NCBI GenBank assembly: GCA_023974075.1
Contig: JAMFTG010000603.1
Span: 41,001 to 105,000, forward strand
Length of the DNA stretch: 64,000 nucleotides
Direction: 5' to 3'
Source of the DNA: Chaenocephalus aceratus
Taxonomy: Eukaryota > Chordata > Actinopteri > Perciformes > Channichthyidae
Below the pieces are notes generated by a model. That model did not search any database, was not told where the DNA came from, and saw only the letters and a program-made list of their open reading frames with translations. This document shows positions 35,109 to 47,700 of the stretch, in pieces. The translations under genes were made by a program, and so were the position numbers. Position 1 is the first letter of the stretch. Each line of letters begins with the position of its first letter.

Positions 35109-38100
35109 CTGGAGAACAGAAAGATGGAGGGAGAGAAAACAGAAACAGTGAGATATGACGATAAGATAAGATGGACCTTTGTTCATCTCCATGGGGGAAT
35201 TCAGTAGTTTAACAGCAACAGTGTAAGCATGTAAAAACAGGACAGCACAGATCGACACAGATTAGAGATTAATACAATTACAACACTGTCTTCAAACAGA
35301 ACATGAGAGGACCTTCATTAGATCACAGTTTGCCGGTCGAATACAAAATTGCAAACAAATTCAAGGAATGGTCGCAACCAAAATGAATGCAGGATATTGA
35401 AGCCACTTTCAAAGACAAGACACTTTGCAGCAAAGCGTATGTAGGCTTCAGCACACGGAGGACAAGGACACACCAAACAAAAAGGACTACCGTACTTTCG
35501 GACTATAAGCCGCGACTTTTTCCCCATTTTTTTTGTACCGCTAACGGCCACTAGGGAACCTCCTAAATCTATGGATTTCACAGGTAACATTAACCACCTT
35601 TAACACTATGGGCTCTATGACCGGTCCGCGCCCGCCACCTCTAAGCGGCGGGCTCCAGCAGGAAAAGCTGGAGGCCGGAAAAGCGCGCCAAAGTAAAAGT
35701 GGAACCGAGAGACAGAACGAGAGCAAGACAGACGGACAATTTAGCTGCTGCGGCTTATATGCAGGTGCGCGTTATAGTCCGAAGAGTACGGTACATTGGA
35801 GGCCACACTTAGAAGCACAGTCTCGAAGCCATGCAGCTCAAACATTTCGGATTCGGTCCGCTCACGTTCCCGTTGCAATGATTAAAAGTTACGGGGTCAT
35901 GGGTATTTTCAACCTGACAGGCGAGACGTTCCTGAATCATTCCTTGTACGAAGTACAAATGTTACCTTCTGATATTAATACCACAACATACACAGAAACT
36001 GAAGCATCTACAACGTAAAAAACAACAGCTATACTGGAAGATGAAGTCAAACGGAGAACAACAAGTATATCACCGTTTGTTAAAAACTTGGAACAGGCTA
36101 ATCAGCATCAGCTTGAAAACCTGATTCTGATAATGAACAAATGAGAGTTAGCAAATCCCCTGCTTTTATCTCGAAGATTGGAACCATATTCTGAGGCTTG
36201 AGAATAATAAAATACGACTTCTTCTGCGGCCTGCTTTCCTGTGGATGAGGTCCATGTTCTGCCTTTTGGCTTCATTCAAATCAAAAGCAGCACTACGCCT
36301 AAAAAACCCTGCCTGCGTGTGACTTCTGATCGGACACAGGAAGGTCCGTTTGAGTAAGTTCAAGACATTCACGTGAACTAGAATGACCGCCTCCACCAAC
36401 AAGTGTACATCCGTGTCTGTCCGAAGTATCATCGTGTTATCCTATTCGACAGAGTTCAAATGGCCATGATAATCTGAGCTTAGTTATTGAGCTCTGGCTG
36501 AAAGAGTTTTCTGTTTGCAAGAAACTTTGAGGGAATTCGTTCAAGACTCCCGGAGATATCGCATTCACACACAATGGGACTACTCGCTGGTGCAAGAGTC
36601 ATCGAATTAAAACGTGTTCATACGACCGATAGGAACACTGTGATGTTGAGTCTCAGAGGCCCGGAAGTCTTCTATCAGGAGTGTGTGTTTCCACGTTTTT
36701 TGATTGGACAACGCAGTGCATTCCTGAAAGACATCGAATAGGGTTTTGGTAGTAGTGTATGCTTTTCTGCAGTATCACTGTGCTTCAGTGCCTTCTGTGC
36801 AGCAACACGTTGGACTCATTGACATGAATGAGTGGGCAGCTATGTGACATGCAGTGGTTGCTGTTTGTCTGACAGAGACTTGTTGCACTCAAAGGGCCGG
36901 TTGTAACTAGGGATGCCAGCGATTATTCGATTATTCGAATATTCGCTACAGTCTCCATAATCGAATTAAAAAAAAAAAAAATCAAAAAATTAAAAAAAAA
37001 AAAAAAATCTTATTTTTTTTTCTGGCTTAGTTTCAACCAAAATATATATAAATAAATATATATATATGCTAATAATAGTAATAGTATTAATAATTGTCAT
37101 TGGTCACACCACCAGTTTGTTTTACTGTAAACTTGGAGGAAGCCTGCGTGCAGAGCAGACTGCTGCTGCAGCACGCTACACACCGACCCCGCCCCCCCTC
37201 TCCCTCACACGTGCGACTAAAGATGAACAAAGCGGCAGGTAAAAAGAGTTCCTCCCTCGTGGAACTACTTCGAACTTACAAGTCCAAAGGAAGTTAAATG
37301 CAAGCTCTGCGAGGGGGGGAGGGGTCGGTCGAATAATCGATTATTATTCGCCAGGGCTGCCGAATAATCGATTTTGATCATGGTCAGTTTCTGGCAACCC
37401 TAGTTGTAACTATATAAATATATAATATATATATAAAATAATGTGTTACATTATTGCCTCTGAATTGGATTAGCATCGGATAGGATAATAACTTAGTCAT
37501 TAACTACGTCTGAAAGCAGAAGTCTCTTCGGTGCGCGTGTCACAAAACAAGATGCATTGTGGGACATGTAGTTTATGGGCAACCTGCTTCTGTAAAGTGG
37601 CATGTACCCGTATAATAAACGTATTATATTCTTTGCAAGCTCTTGCGGGGCCACATGAAATGAAGCCGCGGGCCGGATTTGGCCCCCGGACCTTGAGTTT
37701 GACACCCCTGGTCTAGAGTTTGGAGAGTTCTAGGTTTCTGGGTCTATTTTGTAAGAGAATGTTAATCGTTCAAATCCTTAAAGCCTGTTACTATTAGGTT
37801 TAGGTAATGGCAGTCTATACTTTGAAGGTGTGTGTACTTTACCGACATATCCCAGAACCAAGTAGTATGCAAACTTCTCCAGTCAAACGATACCTGCTTC
37901 TGATCGTTCGTAGTCCGTTTTAGAAACAGATGACGATGTGGGGTTTTGCTACTAAGAAATCTTAGTCTTATTTCTTTGTAATAATGCGATTTGTCACCAG
38001 CCCACTAACGAAGCAGCAACAAAGCATCCTCCTTACACATAGAGGGTATCAAAGGAAGTGCTATCGGCATGATTTAAAGGGGATTGCCAATAGAGTGGTG

Positions 38101-38824
38101 CATTGATGAAGTATTATTGTAGGCCATATTTTATGTGAAAACGTGAAAATCCGCAGTTTGTGTTAACCGTAGACTTTATATTTCAGGCATCTTACAAAAA
38201 ATGCATTAAAAATTACATTGACTTCAAGACAAGGGAACTGAAAGTGGTAAAACTCATTTCCTGGTTTGAGGGATAGGGTTCAACTGGATCAGTCTGATAA
38301 CGATAATCACGTCCGCAAACCGGTGTTCCTGCTCGTAGCAATGGCGCTTTTATAGTTCTTTGGACGATGGAGAAAACACTTCTGAATAAGCCGCTCGAGA
38401 TGTGATGTTTGAGATGAGTCAAGACCCACACATCTGAGTCTGTGCTTCTACCTTCTCTCTCGGATCAGCCCCCCCACCTTCACCCTCTCTGAGTGGAGTC
38501 TGTCACTCCGACTGAGTCTGTCACTCCGACGGACACCAGCTGTTGACGCTGCACCGCTCCTTCGACGACGGGGTCGACGGGATGTTTCCTTTTCCCCCAA
38601 CTCTCCGTCTCCCTTCGCTTGACACGGTCGATCTGCATTTGAAGCTCCAATTACTGCGCTTCGCCCCTCGGGTGTGTTCTGATATGTCATATCACGAGCC
38701 ATCTGCAGCACGGCGTCTCTAATATTCCCTCAATTACCGGCAGACTGACGGGAATCTAAGATATCGCTCCTCCGGGCGATCTGCGGCACTCAAATGGGCT
38801 CCGTGTCACACACACACACACACA

Positions 38825-38862
<38 letters not shown>

Positions 38863-38873
38863 CACACACACCA

Positions 38874-38970
<97 letters not shown>

Positions 38971-39089
38971 ACACACACACCACACACCACACACACACAC
39001 ACACACACAACACACACAACACACACACACACACACACACACACACCACACACACACACACCCACACACACACACACACCACACACACA

Positions 39090-39153
<64 letters not shown>

Positions 39154-40799
39154 AGACGGATGGCGGGGAAGCAGCAGAGTCAGCGCTCCGGTGACAGTGA
39201 TGAAGGCGAGTGGAAACCCCCCCGAGCGAGCACAACACAGCGAGCACAGCCAGAAGCAGACAGTGTGAGGGGAAACAGCCCTGTGTCCCAGAATGCACTG
39301 CTTCTCTGAGGAGCTGCACAATCGCTCTCAGATTAAGTGAAATTCAGACAGATTTACTGAAGAAGTCGTTTCGGAAAAACAACGTGTTGTACATAATTAA
39401 AGGTTCAGGCTGAAGTCGACGGATCGCAGTCTGCGGTTCAGGCTCTGATTGGTTGTAGCGTTGCATATTTAAAGGAGCACTCCGTCGGTTTTACACACGG
39501 TTAGGGCTCCTCAGTTCGTGGAAGAAACTGCTTTAACCAAATATTCACGATATAACGTTCCCTCTTTTAAATCTAATATACTGCATTTTGTCAAATATGA
39601 ACTAAGTGTTTAGTTTAGTGTATATTTTAACGTTAAAGTCCTTCTCTTCGTTTATGCACCAAAACTAATTCCTTGCATCTGTACATGAATCGGCTATACA
39701 CCTGATTCTGGGAGGTTTGAAATGGAAAGAGGCCAGGGGTTCATGATGGATGAATGTAGAACATTTAAATTACAGATTTAAACCACTCAATTATAGCTGT
39801 TTAAATTGATTGACGGGTAAAAGTACTTTAACAAGCAGTTTCCTGTCTCTACGGATTGTCGTCATTTAGATAATTCCTTGGGTTATGAGCCGAGATCTTG
39901 GATCCATCGTCTCATTCCGCTTCTACCTCCTCTATCCTTCTTTAACTTATGGAGCTTATGTCATTGTAACCTCTGAAGTACTTATAAGTATGCTTATATC
40001 TTTGCAAACACTACTTTTAAAAACAGGATCATAATTAAGCATATTTACTTAATTCTGTGACACTTTCAGCCCTGACATAATTCCAATTCCTCAATTATGT
40101 CAGGGTTTGAGTTTTTGTGTGTCGAGTTTTGGGGTTATTTTGCTGTTCTGTCCTCCCTGTCGTTAGTCTGTCTGGTGTGTCTGATTGTGTTCACCTGTTG
40201 CCTTGCCTTGCCTTGACCCTTGACCCTTGCCTTGCCTTGCCTTGCCTTGCCTAGCCTAGCCTAGCCTAGCCTAGCCTAGCCTAGCCTAGCCTAGCCTTGC
40301 CTTGCCTTGACCCTTGCCTTGCCTTGCCTAGTCTAGCCTAGCCTAGCCTAGCCTAGCCTACCCGGCTGTTTCTCGTCTCGTGATTACCCCTCCCTGTATT
40401 TAGTCTCTTCCTGTGTTCAGTGTTGGTTCATTATGTGTCGTTCATGTCTCCTTCATGTTGGAGTCCCTTTTTGTTTGGATGCTACCCTCGGCTACCGGTT
40501 CATGGATTCTTGTTTGTTCAGCTTTTGTGAATAAAGCTCGCCTTTTGTTCCATTTTGAAACCTGCTTCCCTGCTCAATCTGCATTTGGGTCCTATTTCCC
40601 CCAACCCTGACAAATTAATTCATGCTCAAATGTAGCGTAGCTTCTGCCTGATTGAGCCCGTAGAAACGAATCTTCTTTAATCTGTTTTTAGACAGGCAAC
40701 ACGTCTCTATTTCAGTAGCAAACTCTTTTTAAAAACTGTGCTCCAGTTCCTCATGCAGCAGGTATTTTGGGAGCGCAGCGTGCTGTGTGTGTGTGTCTG

Positions 40800-40836
<37 letters not shown>

Positions 40837-41695
40837 TGCAGTGTGTGTAGAGAGTACAGTACCAGCAGAGGCCGTCCTCCCTGCCAAAGAGCAAGTTGGA
40901 CTGAGAGGCCAAGCTGCAGAGGAGGGGGAGGAAACAAAGAGACAAGCAAGTTTAAAAACGAGAGCTCCGACAGCACGGACACAGCGGGACGGAGGCCAGG
41001 CGCGCTCCGTGGCAACAGAGGAACAGTAAAAAGGCTCAACAGCTGCTTCAGACATGTTGCTAAGAGGCAGAGCGGGAAGTGTTGCTGCTCACACACACAT
41101 TTCACTTTCTTCCACACGCAATGCATTCTTACAGTCCGCTCCAATAGACCTGGAAACATCGGCAAGCCAACGGGAGTTTAGAAAGGAATATTCCCTACAT
41201 TCTCCAACAGTGTATTTTATTTAAGAGCCTGCTATAAATACATGTGTTTCATTGGACTGGAGGGATGACATAAGGCAGGGGGGTCAAACTCAATTTCATC
41301 ACGGGCCACATCAGCATTATGGTTGCACTCAAAGGGCCGGTTGTAACTTTAAGACTATATAAACATACATATATAAATATTTAATATATATACAATAATG
41401 TATTATATTTAGGGCTGTCAGTCGATTAAAATATTTAATCGCAATTAATCGCATGATTGTCCATAGTTAATCGCGATTAATCGCAAATTAATCGCACATT
41501 TTTTATCTGTTCTAAATGTACCTTAGAGGAATATTTTTCAAGTTTTTAATACTCTTATCAACATATGAGTGGACAAATATGCTTTATGCTAATGTTTATT
41601 ATCATTTGAACAATGACAAATATTCTCATGAATATTAAACACAACCTCTGAACATTACAAATATCCACCTCAATTCAACCTGGAACCTCTCATAC

Positions 41696-41777
<82 letters not shown>

Positions 41778-44700
41778 TCGTTGGAGCTATTTGCAACTCA
41801 AGGCATATGCTCGAACGGGAGCTGCCTGGACGCTGCAATCATGTTGCTGCAATCATGAGTGTGCTGACTTCTCCTACAATGTCCCGCTGTCTGCTTCCTG
41901 CTTCAAGTCAAGTGCTCGGCGCAGTTGTGTGGATAGGGCGCTCCTCTGTTTCATTTAAACAGCTCCTTATATCCGTTAGCGCAGCTAGCTAGCACCAGAT
42001 GCTAACAACAACAATAGCCGCGTTCACACTGCGGTACAGTAATGCACGTAAGGTCTCTCTCTCGCTCGCTCGGGCCACACAGACACACACCCTCCCGGTC
42101 CTCCCGATGGCCAGTCGGTGCCTGCCGGTGAGCGTGGAAGTGTGGTCTGCCACAAGCGGGCGGCAGGATCGGGGCTGTCAGCAGCATCAGCTTGTAGATG
42201 GTATTTTAAACTCGATGCGCTCTGAAACTACGGGGCGGCCGAGGAAAAAAAATACACATGCGTTAATCGCGTTAAAATAATTAGTGGCGTTAATTTTTTT
42301 TAACAGCCCTAATTATATTACTTTATTGCCTCTGCATTGGATTATTATTGGATAGGGTAAACACTTCAGAAATAACTACGTCTGAAAGAAGAAGAAGTCT
42401 CTTCAGTGAGAATGTCACAACATTATTTTAAAAGAAAAGTCAAATTCTGAAAAAAGTGATATTTAAATAAAAAAAGTGACATTTTGAAAAAAAAGTAAAA
42501 AAAAAAAAATCTAATGTAAGATGCATTGTGGGACATGTAGTTTATGGACATGGTGCATCTGTAAATCGGCCTGTAACCGTATAATAAACATATTACATTC
42601 TTTCAGAGCTCTTGCGGGCCACATGAAATGAAGTCGCGGGCCGGATTTGGCCCCCGGGCCTTGAGTTTGACACCCCTGACATAAGGCATGTTTAGCAGAA
42701 TGGAGACGGCAGCCCTTTGTGTTTCCCTGTTATGAGAGAAGTGACGGTAAATGCATCATGTGTTGTATGCAGTCAGTCTGTTGGGCGAATGTGATGCCTA
42801 TCAGCTTGCTGCTAGGCAACAGACATGTCTTTCTATCAACAGGCTGCTTGTCCTGTTTGACCGGAGGGATGAACCTATGCATGTTTTGCAATTATTTGTA
42901 GAAGGGAGATGGCAACCCTTATTGGACAACAACTTACAGAAAATGCAATTGTGATTTCTTTGCATCCAATACGCCAGGCTGATCTATATTGGCCGATACG
43001 CCAACACCATGAGAAGACACGCGCTGCAGCTTCAAGAACGATGCCGAGATCTTCATTGACTTGACGAAACATGCGCAGCGTTACTAACAATGACGGTTGG
43101 CTAACTTTTTAACCCTCGAACGTCACCAAGTGTTTGGGTTCCCAGCTGTGTGCGTCACTTTTTAATGTCCTCTGGTTCTGTTGTGCTTTGAGCTTCTTGC
43201 AGCGTTTTGTTTACACAGCGCTTTTAGTAAACGTATCTGTTTTGGCATTAGCATCGTTTCTGAAGCTGCAGCGAGTGTCTCTTAGTGGAACTGTTCCGCG
43301 TTGGCACCTGTGGGCCACCGTACTCATCTGAAGCACAAATCAATTTGCTACTGATAAGCAGACACAGCTCTTAAAGGTGGGGTAGGTACGTTTCAGAAAC
43401 CGGTTCGAGATACACTTTTTGTTATATTCCATGGAATGCTCTTAACATCCCGATAGCAATGAATATCTGAAGTGCTTTGACAAAAAATCCATACAAAAAT
43501 GTCATCTGTGGAAGCCGTAGTACTGTAAAACCAATCTGACCAATCGGATTGGCCCGGCTAAACGGATGGTCGTGGTCGTGCTTTTCACAGTACTTCAATG
43601 ACTCGCCAGCAACAGGCGGCCACTTTCACCATGGCAGCGTTCGGTTCAACATCGTCTACTGGTCGCAAAAGAAAAATGTAACGGAGCAAATTAAGAACAA
43701 AAGAAAGTGGAAACTAGGAGAAGTCGAACCAGAGTCAATATCGGAGTTGCTTTTCTACTGATGGAACACACCGAGTTGAAATCTGACGCCGTGGTCGTCC
43801 TTTTTCTCTTGGACAGGTAATCATCTGTTTCGTATGGTTTACAATTCCCCTGAACTATACAGCAGCCAACCTACGTCACGTGCGCGTTCGTGTGTGTGGA
43901 GGAGGTGCTCTGTGAGGAAGTCGGAAGGAAGGGGCGGATTCTCTTCGGCTGTGTACTTTCAAATTGTAGTGCACTCGAGCCGGTTTCTGAAACTTACCCC
44001 ACCTTTAAAGGCTGCATGCAAAGTGCAATAATCACCATTAGAACCAATGACCATAAGCATCCAATGGCCGCACAGTCTACACGTCTTTTGCTCAATTAAA
44101 TTATAGCAGGCGCGCCACTGTGCCCTGCCGATTAAAAACAGTGTGTCCTGTAAGCATGTCAGCAGTGTGTGTCTTTATTCCCAAACAACAGCTGAGAGAA
44201 GGAGGGAGAGAGACAGACTGAGAGAGAGGACATGTGAGACGCAGGGAACTTCAGCCAGCAATAAGACATTTCATCCACTCCACAGTTATTGATGTGTAGC
44301 CACGAATGGATCAAATGGACACAAACAACGGTGATGCACGAGCACACGATGTCCCGAGGAGTTGTTTCCCTGCTAAGATGTACCAGTCTGCAGATAACAC
44401 ATCGACGCGGAGAGGAAGCCAACAACAACATGGCACCCGGAGAGAAATTCTATACAGACGGGGACACGGGCTAAATAAGAGAGGCAGCCGAGATATATTA
44501 ACATTTAGATTACGGGAGAGAAGGGGAGTCAACAGGTCCAGATTTAACTCAAAGCAGGAAGTAAGGAATGATTAAATAAAGGGGGGGTGGGAGAGGGTGA
44601 GATGACAGAAATGATTTCGCGGTGCCGAGTTTAAGTGTGGACGACAGCGAAGGCGGCCGAACCGGCGGTCACCGTTTGATTGGACGGAGCTCTTTGTTTG

Positions 44701-47700
44701 AGATGAAATCAGAAAGCAGTCTGGGCCGCAGAAGCGTCCGTCGTGCAGAGAGGACAGCTGGGGAAACGCTGCACGCTTGTGTTCAGCGACAGACACTGGG
44801 ATGGCACACACAGATGGATAAACCTGCGCCGTGTTTATTCTGCCTGTCGAACCGGAGCGCACAATACATCCCTGCTTGTTCAGTCAGGATTAGTGATCCG
44901 AATGTCTCAAAGAACACAACAGATACACCTAATGTAGTCACTTGATACGTATTACTTAACACTTAATACCCTTAATGCTCCTTTTCAGGTTCATATCAGT
45001 GTGTAGTGTCTCTACTTTAAAGAGTCCTCTCCTGCTGATGTTCAGGTGTATATCAGTATGTAGTGTCTCTACTTTAAAGAGTCCTCTCCTGCTGATGTTC
45101 AGGTGTATATCAGTATGTAGTGTCTCTACTTTAAAGAGTCCTCTCCTGCTGATGTTCAGGTGTATATCAGTATGTAGTGTCTCTACTTTAAAGAGTCCTC
45201 TCCTCCTGATGTTCAGGTGTATATCAGTATGTAGTGTCTCTACTTTAAAGAGTCCTCTCCTGCTGATGTGCAGGTGTATATCAGTATGTAGTGTCTCTAC
45301 TTTAAAGAGTCCTCTCCTGCTGATGTGCAGGTGTATATCAGTATGTAGTGTCTCTACTTTAAAGAGTCCTCTCCTGCTGATGTTCAGGTGTATATCAGTA
45401 TGTAGTGTCTCTACTTTAAAGAGTCCTCTCCTGCTGATGTTCAGGTGTATATCAGTATGTAGTGTCTCTACTTTAAAGAGTCCTCTCCTGCTGATGTTCA
45501 GGTGTGTATGTAGTGTCTCTACTTTAAAGAGTCCTCTCCTGCTGATGTTCAGGTGTATATCAGTATGTAGTGTCTCTACTTTAAAGAGTCCTCTCCTGCT
45601 GATGTTCAGGTGTATATCAGTGTGTAGTGTCTCTACTTTAAAGAGTCCTCTCCTGCTGATGATCAGGTGTATATCAGTATGTCGTGTCTCTACTTTAAAG
45701 AGTCCTCTCCTGCTGATGTTCAGGTGTATATCAGTATGTAGTGTATCTACTTTAAAGAGTCCTCTCCAGCTGATGTTCAGGTGTATATCAGTATGTAGTG
45801 TCTCTACTTTAAAGAGTCCTCTCCTGCTGATGTTCAGGTGTATATCAGTATGTATTGTCTCTACTATAAAGAGTCCTCTCCTGCTGATGATCAGGTGTAT
45901 ATCAGTATGTAGTGTTTCTACTTTAAAGAGTCCTCTCCTGCTGATGTTCAGGTGTATATCAGTGTGTAGTGTCTCTACTTTAAAGAGTCCTCTCCTGCTG
46001 ATGTTCAGGTGTATATCAGTATGTAGTGTCTCTACTTTAAAGAGTCCTCTCCTGCTGATGTTCAGGTGTGTATGTAGTGTCTCTACTTTAAAGAGTCCTC
46101 TCCTGCTGATGTTCAGGTGTATATCAGTATGTAGTGTCTCTACTTTAAAGAGTCCTCTCCTGCTGATGTTCAGGTGTATATCAGTATGTAGTGTCTCTAC
46201 TTTAAAGAGTCCTCTCCTGCTGATGTTCAGGTGTATATCAGTATGTAGTGTCTCCATGCTTTAATGTTCTCATACTGCCTGTGCTGCAGCACCTCTTTTC
46301 ACCCTCTGTCTGAAACCAGAGCCCAGTCTGCTCCGATTGGTCAGCTGGCCGGCTCTGTTGATCTATCGTTAAGGTGTAACTTGTAAAATGTAACTTACAG
46401 ATATCCCCTTAGAACTTCCCCACGTCATTACTCACATTAAGATAATTATTTTTCATATTTTTCTCAAGTGTTGAAATGTTGTGTTTAAAACGCAAATAGA
46501 CAACAATAGTCAAATAAACTTCTAAGTGTATATTTTGTTTATACGGGTCCGAAAGAAGACATGTCCTGGAACCTTTCATCTTAAAGATTAGAAACACTTC
46601 ACGGTATATAAAAACTATTTTTATTTCCCTGAGTGGAGAAGCTATATCTGGATTTCGCTAATTCCCTTGAGAACCAGCGCTGGCTCCTTCTTCATGTCCT
46701 GAGTGTTTCACCAGATCTGCCTGCTGAATAATTTCATGCAATCTGGACGTCCATTTGTTAAAACAGGGCGATGAGAGGAGCTCTGCTGACTAGATCCTGC
46801 TTTCTCAAAGACACACAACCCCCCCAGGAGCCACAGCTGCTGGATACAATAACAAACAACCTATTATCATATTTTCATGGACAATTTTCAGCTTGTCAGA
46901 CGGAGAAACACACACCAGTCGCCCTGCTGACACATCGCATTACTTCAAGTGTCAGTTGTTGAACACACTTCTGTTATCTTCATTTTGCTGTGTGTGATAG
47001 AGACTGTGAGCAGCTGCGGTCTCTTGAATTGACTTCAAGCAAAGACATTTCTAGGGTCCGAGCGCCGACACCGCCAGGTCAAGCTTTTGTATTATGTCTA
47101 CAAAGAATCACAGTTTGGAGGGCCGACACATGTTAGGGTTCGTGCACCTCGAACGCAGTCTTTGTATTGTTCCTACATGTATGAGGTTTGGTGGGTGTAT
47201 GTAGTGTCTCTACTTTAAAGAGTCCTCTCCTGCTGATGTTCAGGTGTATATCAGTATGCAGTGTCTCTACTTTAAAGAGTCCTCTCCTGCTGATGTTCAG
47301 GTGTATATCAGTATGTAGTGTCTCTACTTTAAAGAGTCCTCTCCTGCTGATGTTCAGGTGTATATCAGTATGTAGTGTCTCTACTTTAAAGAGTCCTCTC
47401 CTGCTGATGTTCAGGTGTATATCAGTATGTAGTGTCTCTACTTTAAAGAGTCCTCTCCTGCTGATGTTCAGGTGTATATCAGTATGTAGTGTCTCTACTT
47501 TAAAGAGTCCTCTCCTGCTGATGTGCCGGTGTAGATCAGTATGTAGTGTCTCCACTTTAAAGAGTCCTCTCCTGCTGATGTTCAGGTGTATATCAGTATG
47601 TAGTGTCTCTACTTTAAAGAGTCCTCTCCTGCTGATGTTCAGGTGTATATCAGTATGTAGTGTCTCTACTTTAAAGAGTCCTCTCCTGCTGATGTTCAGG

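Larger units (their letters stand above)
41276..42678 (+). mobile_element. CAGGGGTGTCAAACTC-family hAT element carrying a nested element
   Basis: It starts CAGGGGGGTCAAACTCAA and ends CTTGAGTTTGACACCCCTG. The perfect 8-bp duplication ACATAAGG lies at 41268-41275 and 42679-42686. A 902-bp element at 41410-42311 sits inside. Without it the host copy is about 490 bp. Confidence 0.85.

Noticed and set aside
34508..35158. 216-codon open frame on the + strand
   Set aside because: It is antisense to the last mef2d exon, which has clear MEF2D motifs on the - strand. The frame is a GC-rich shadow.
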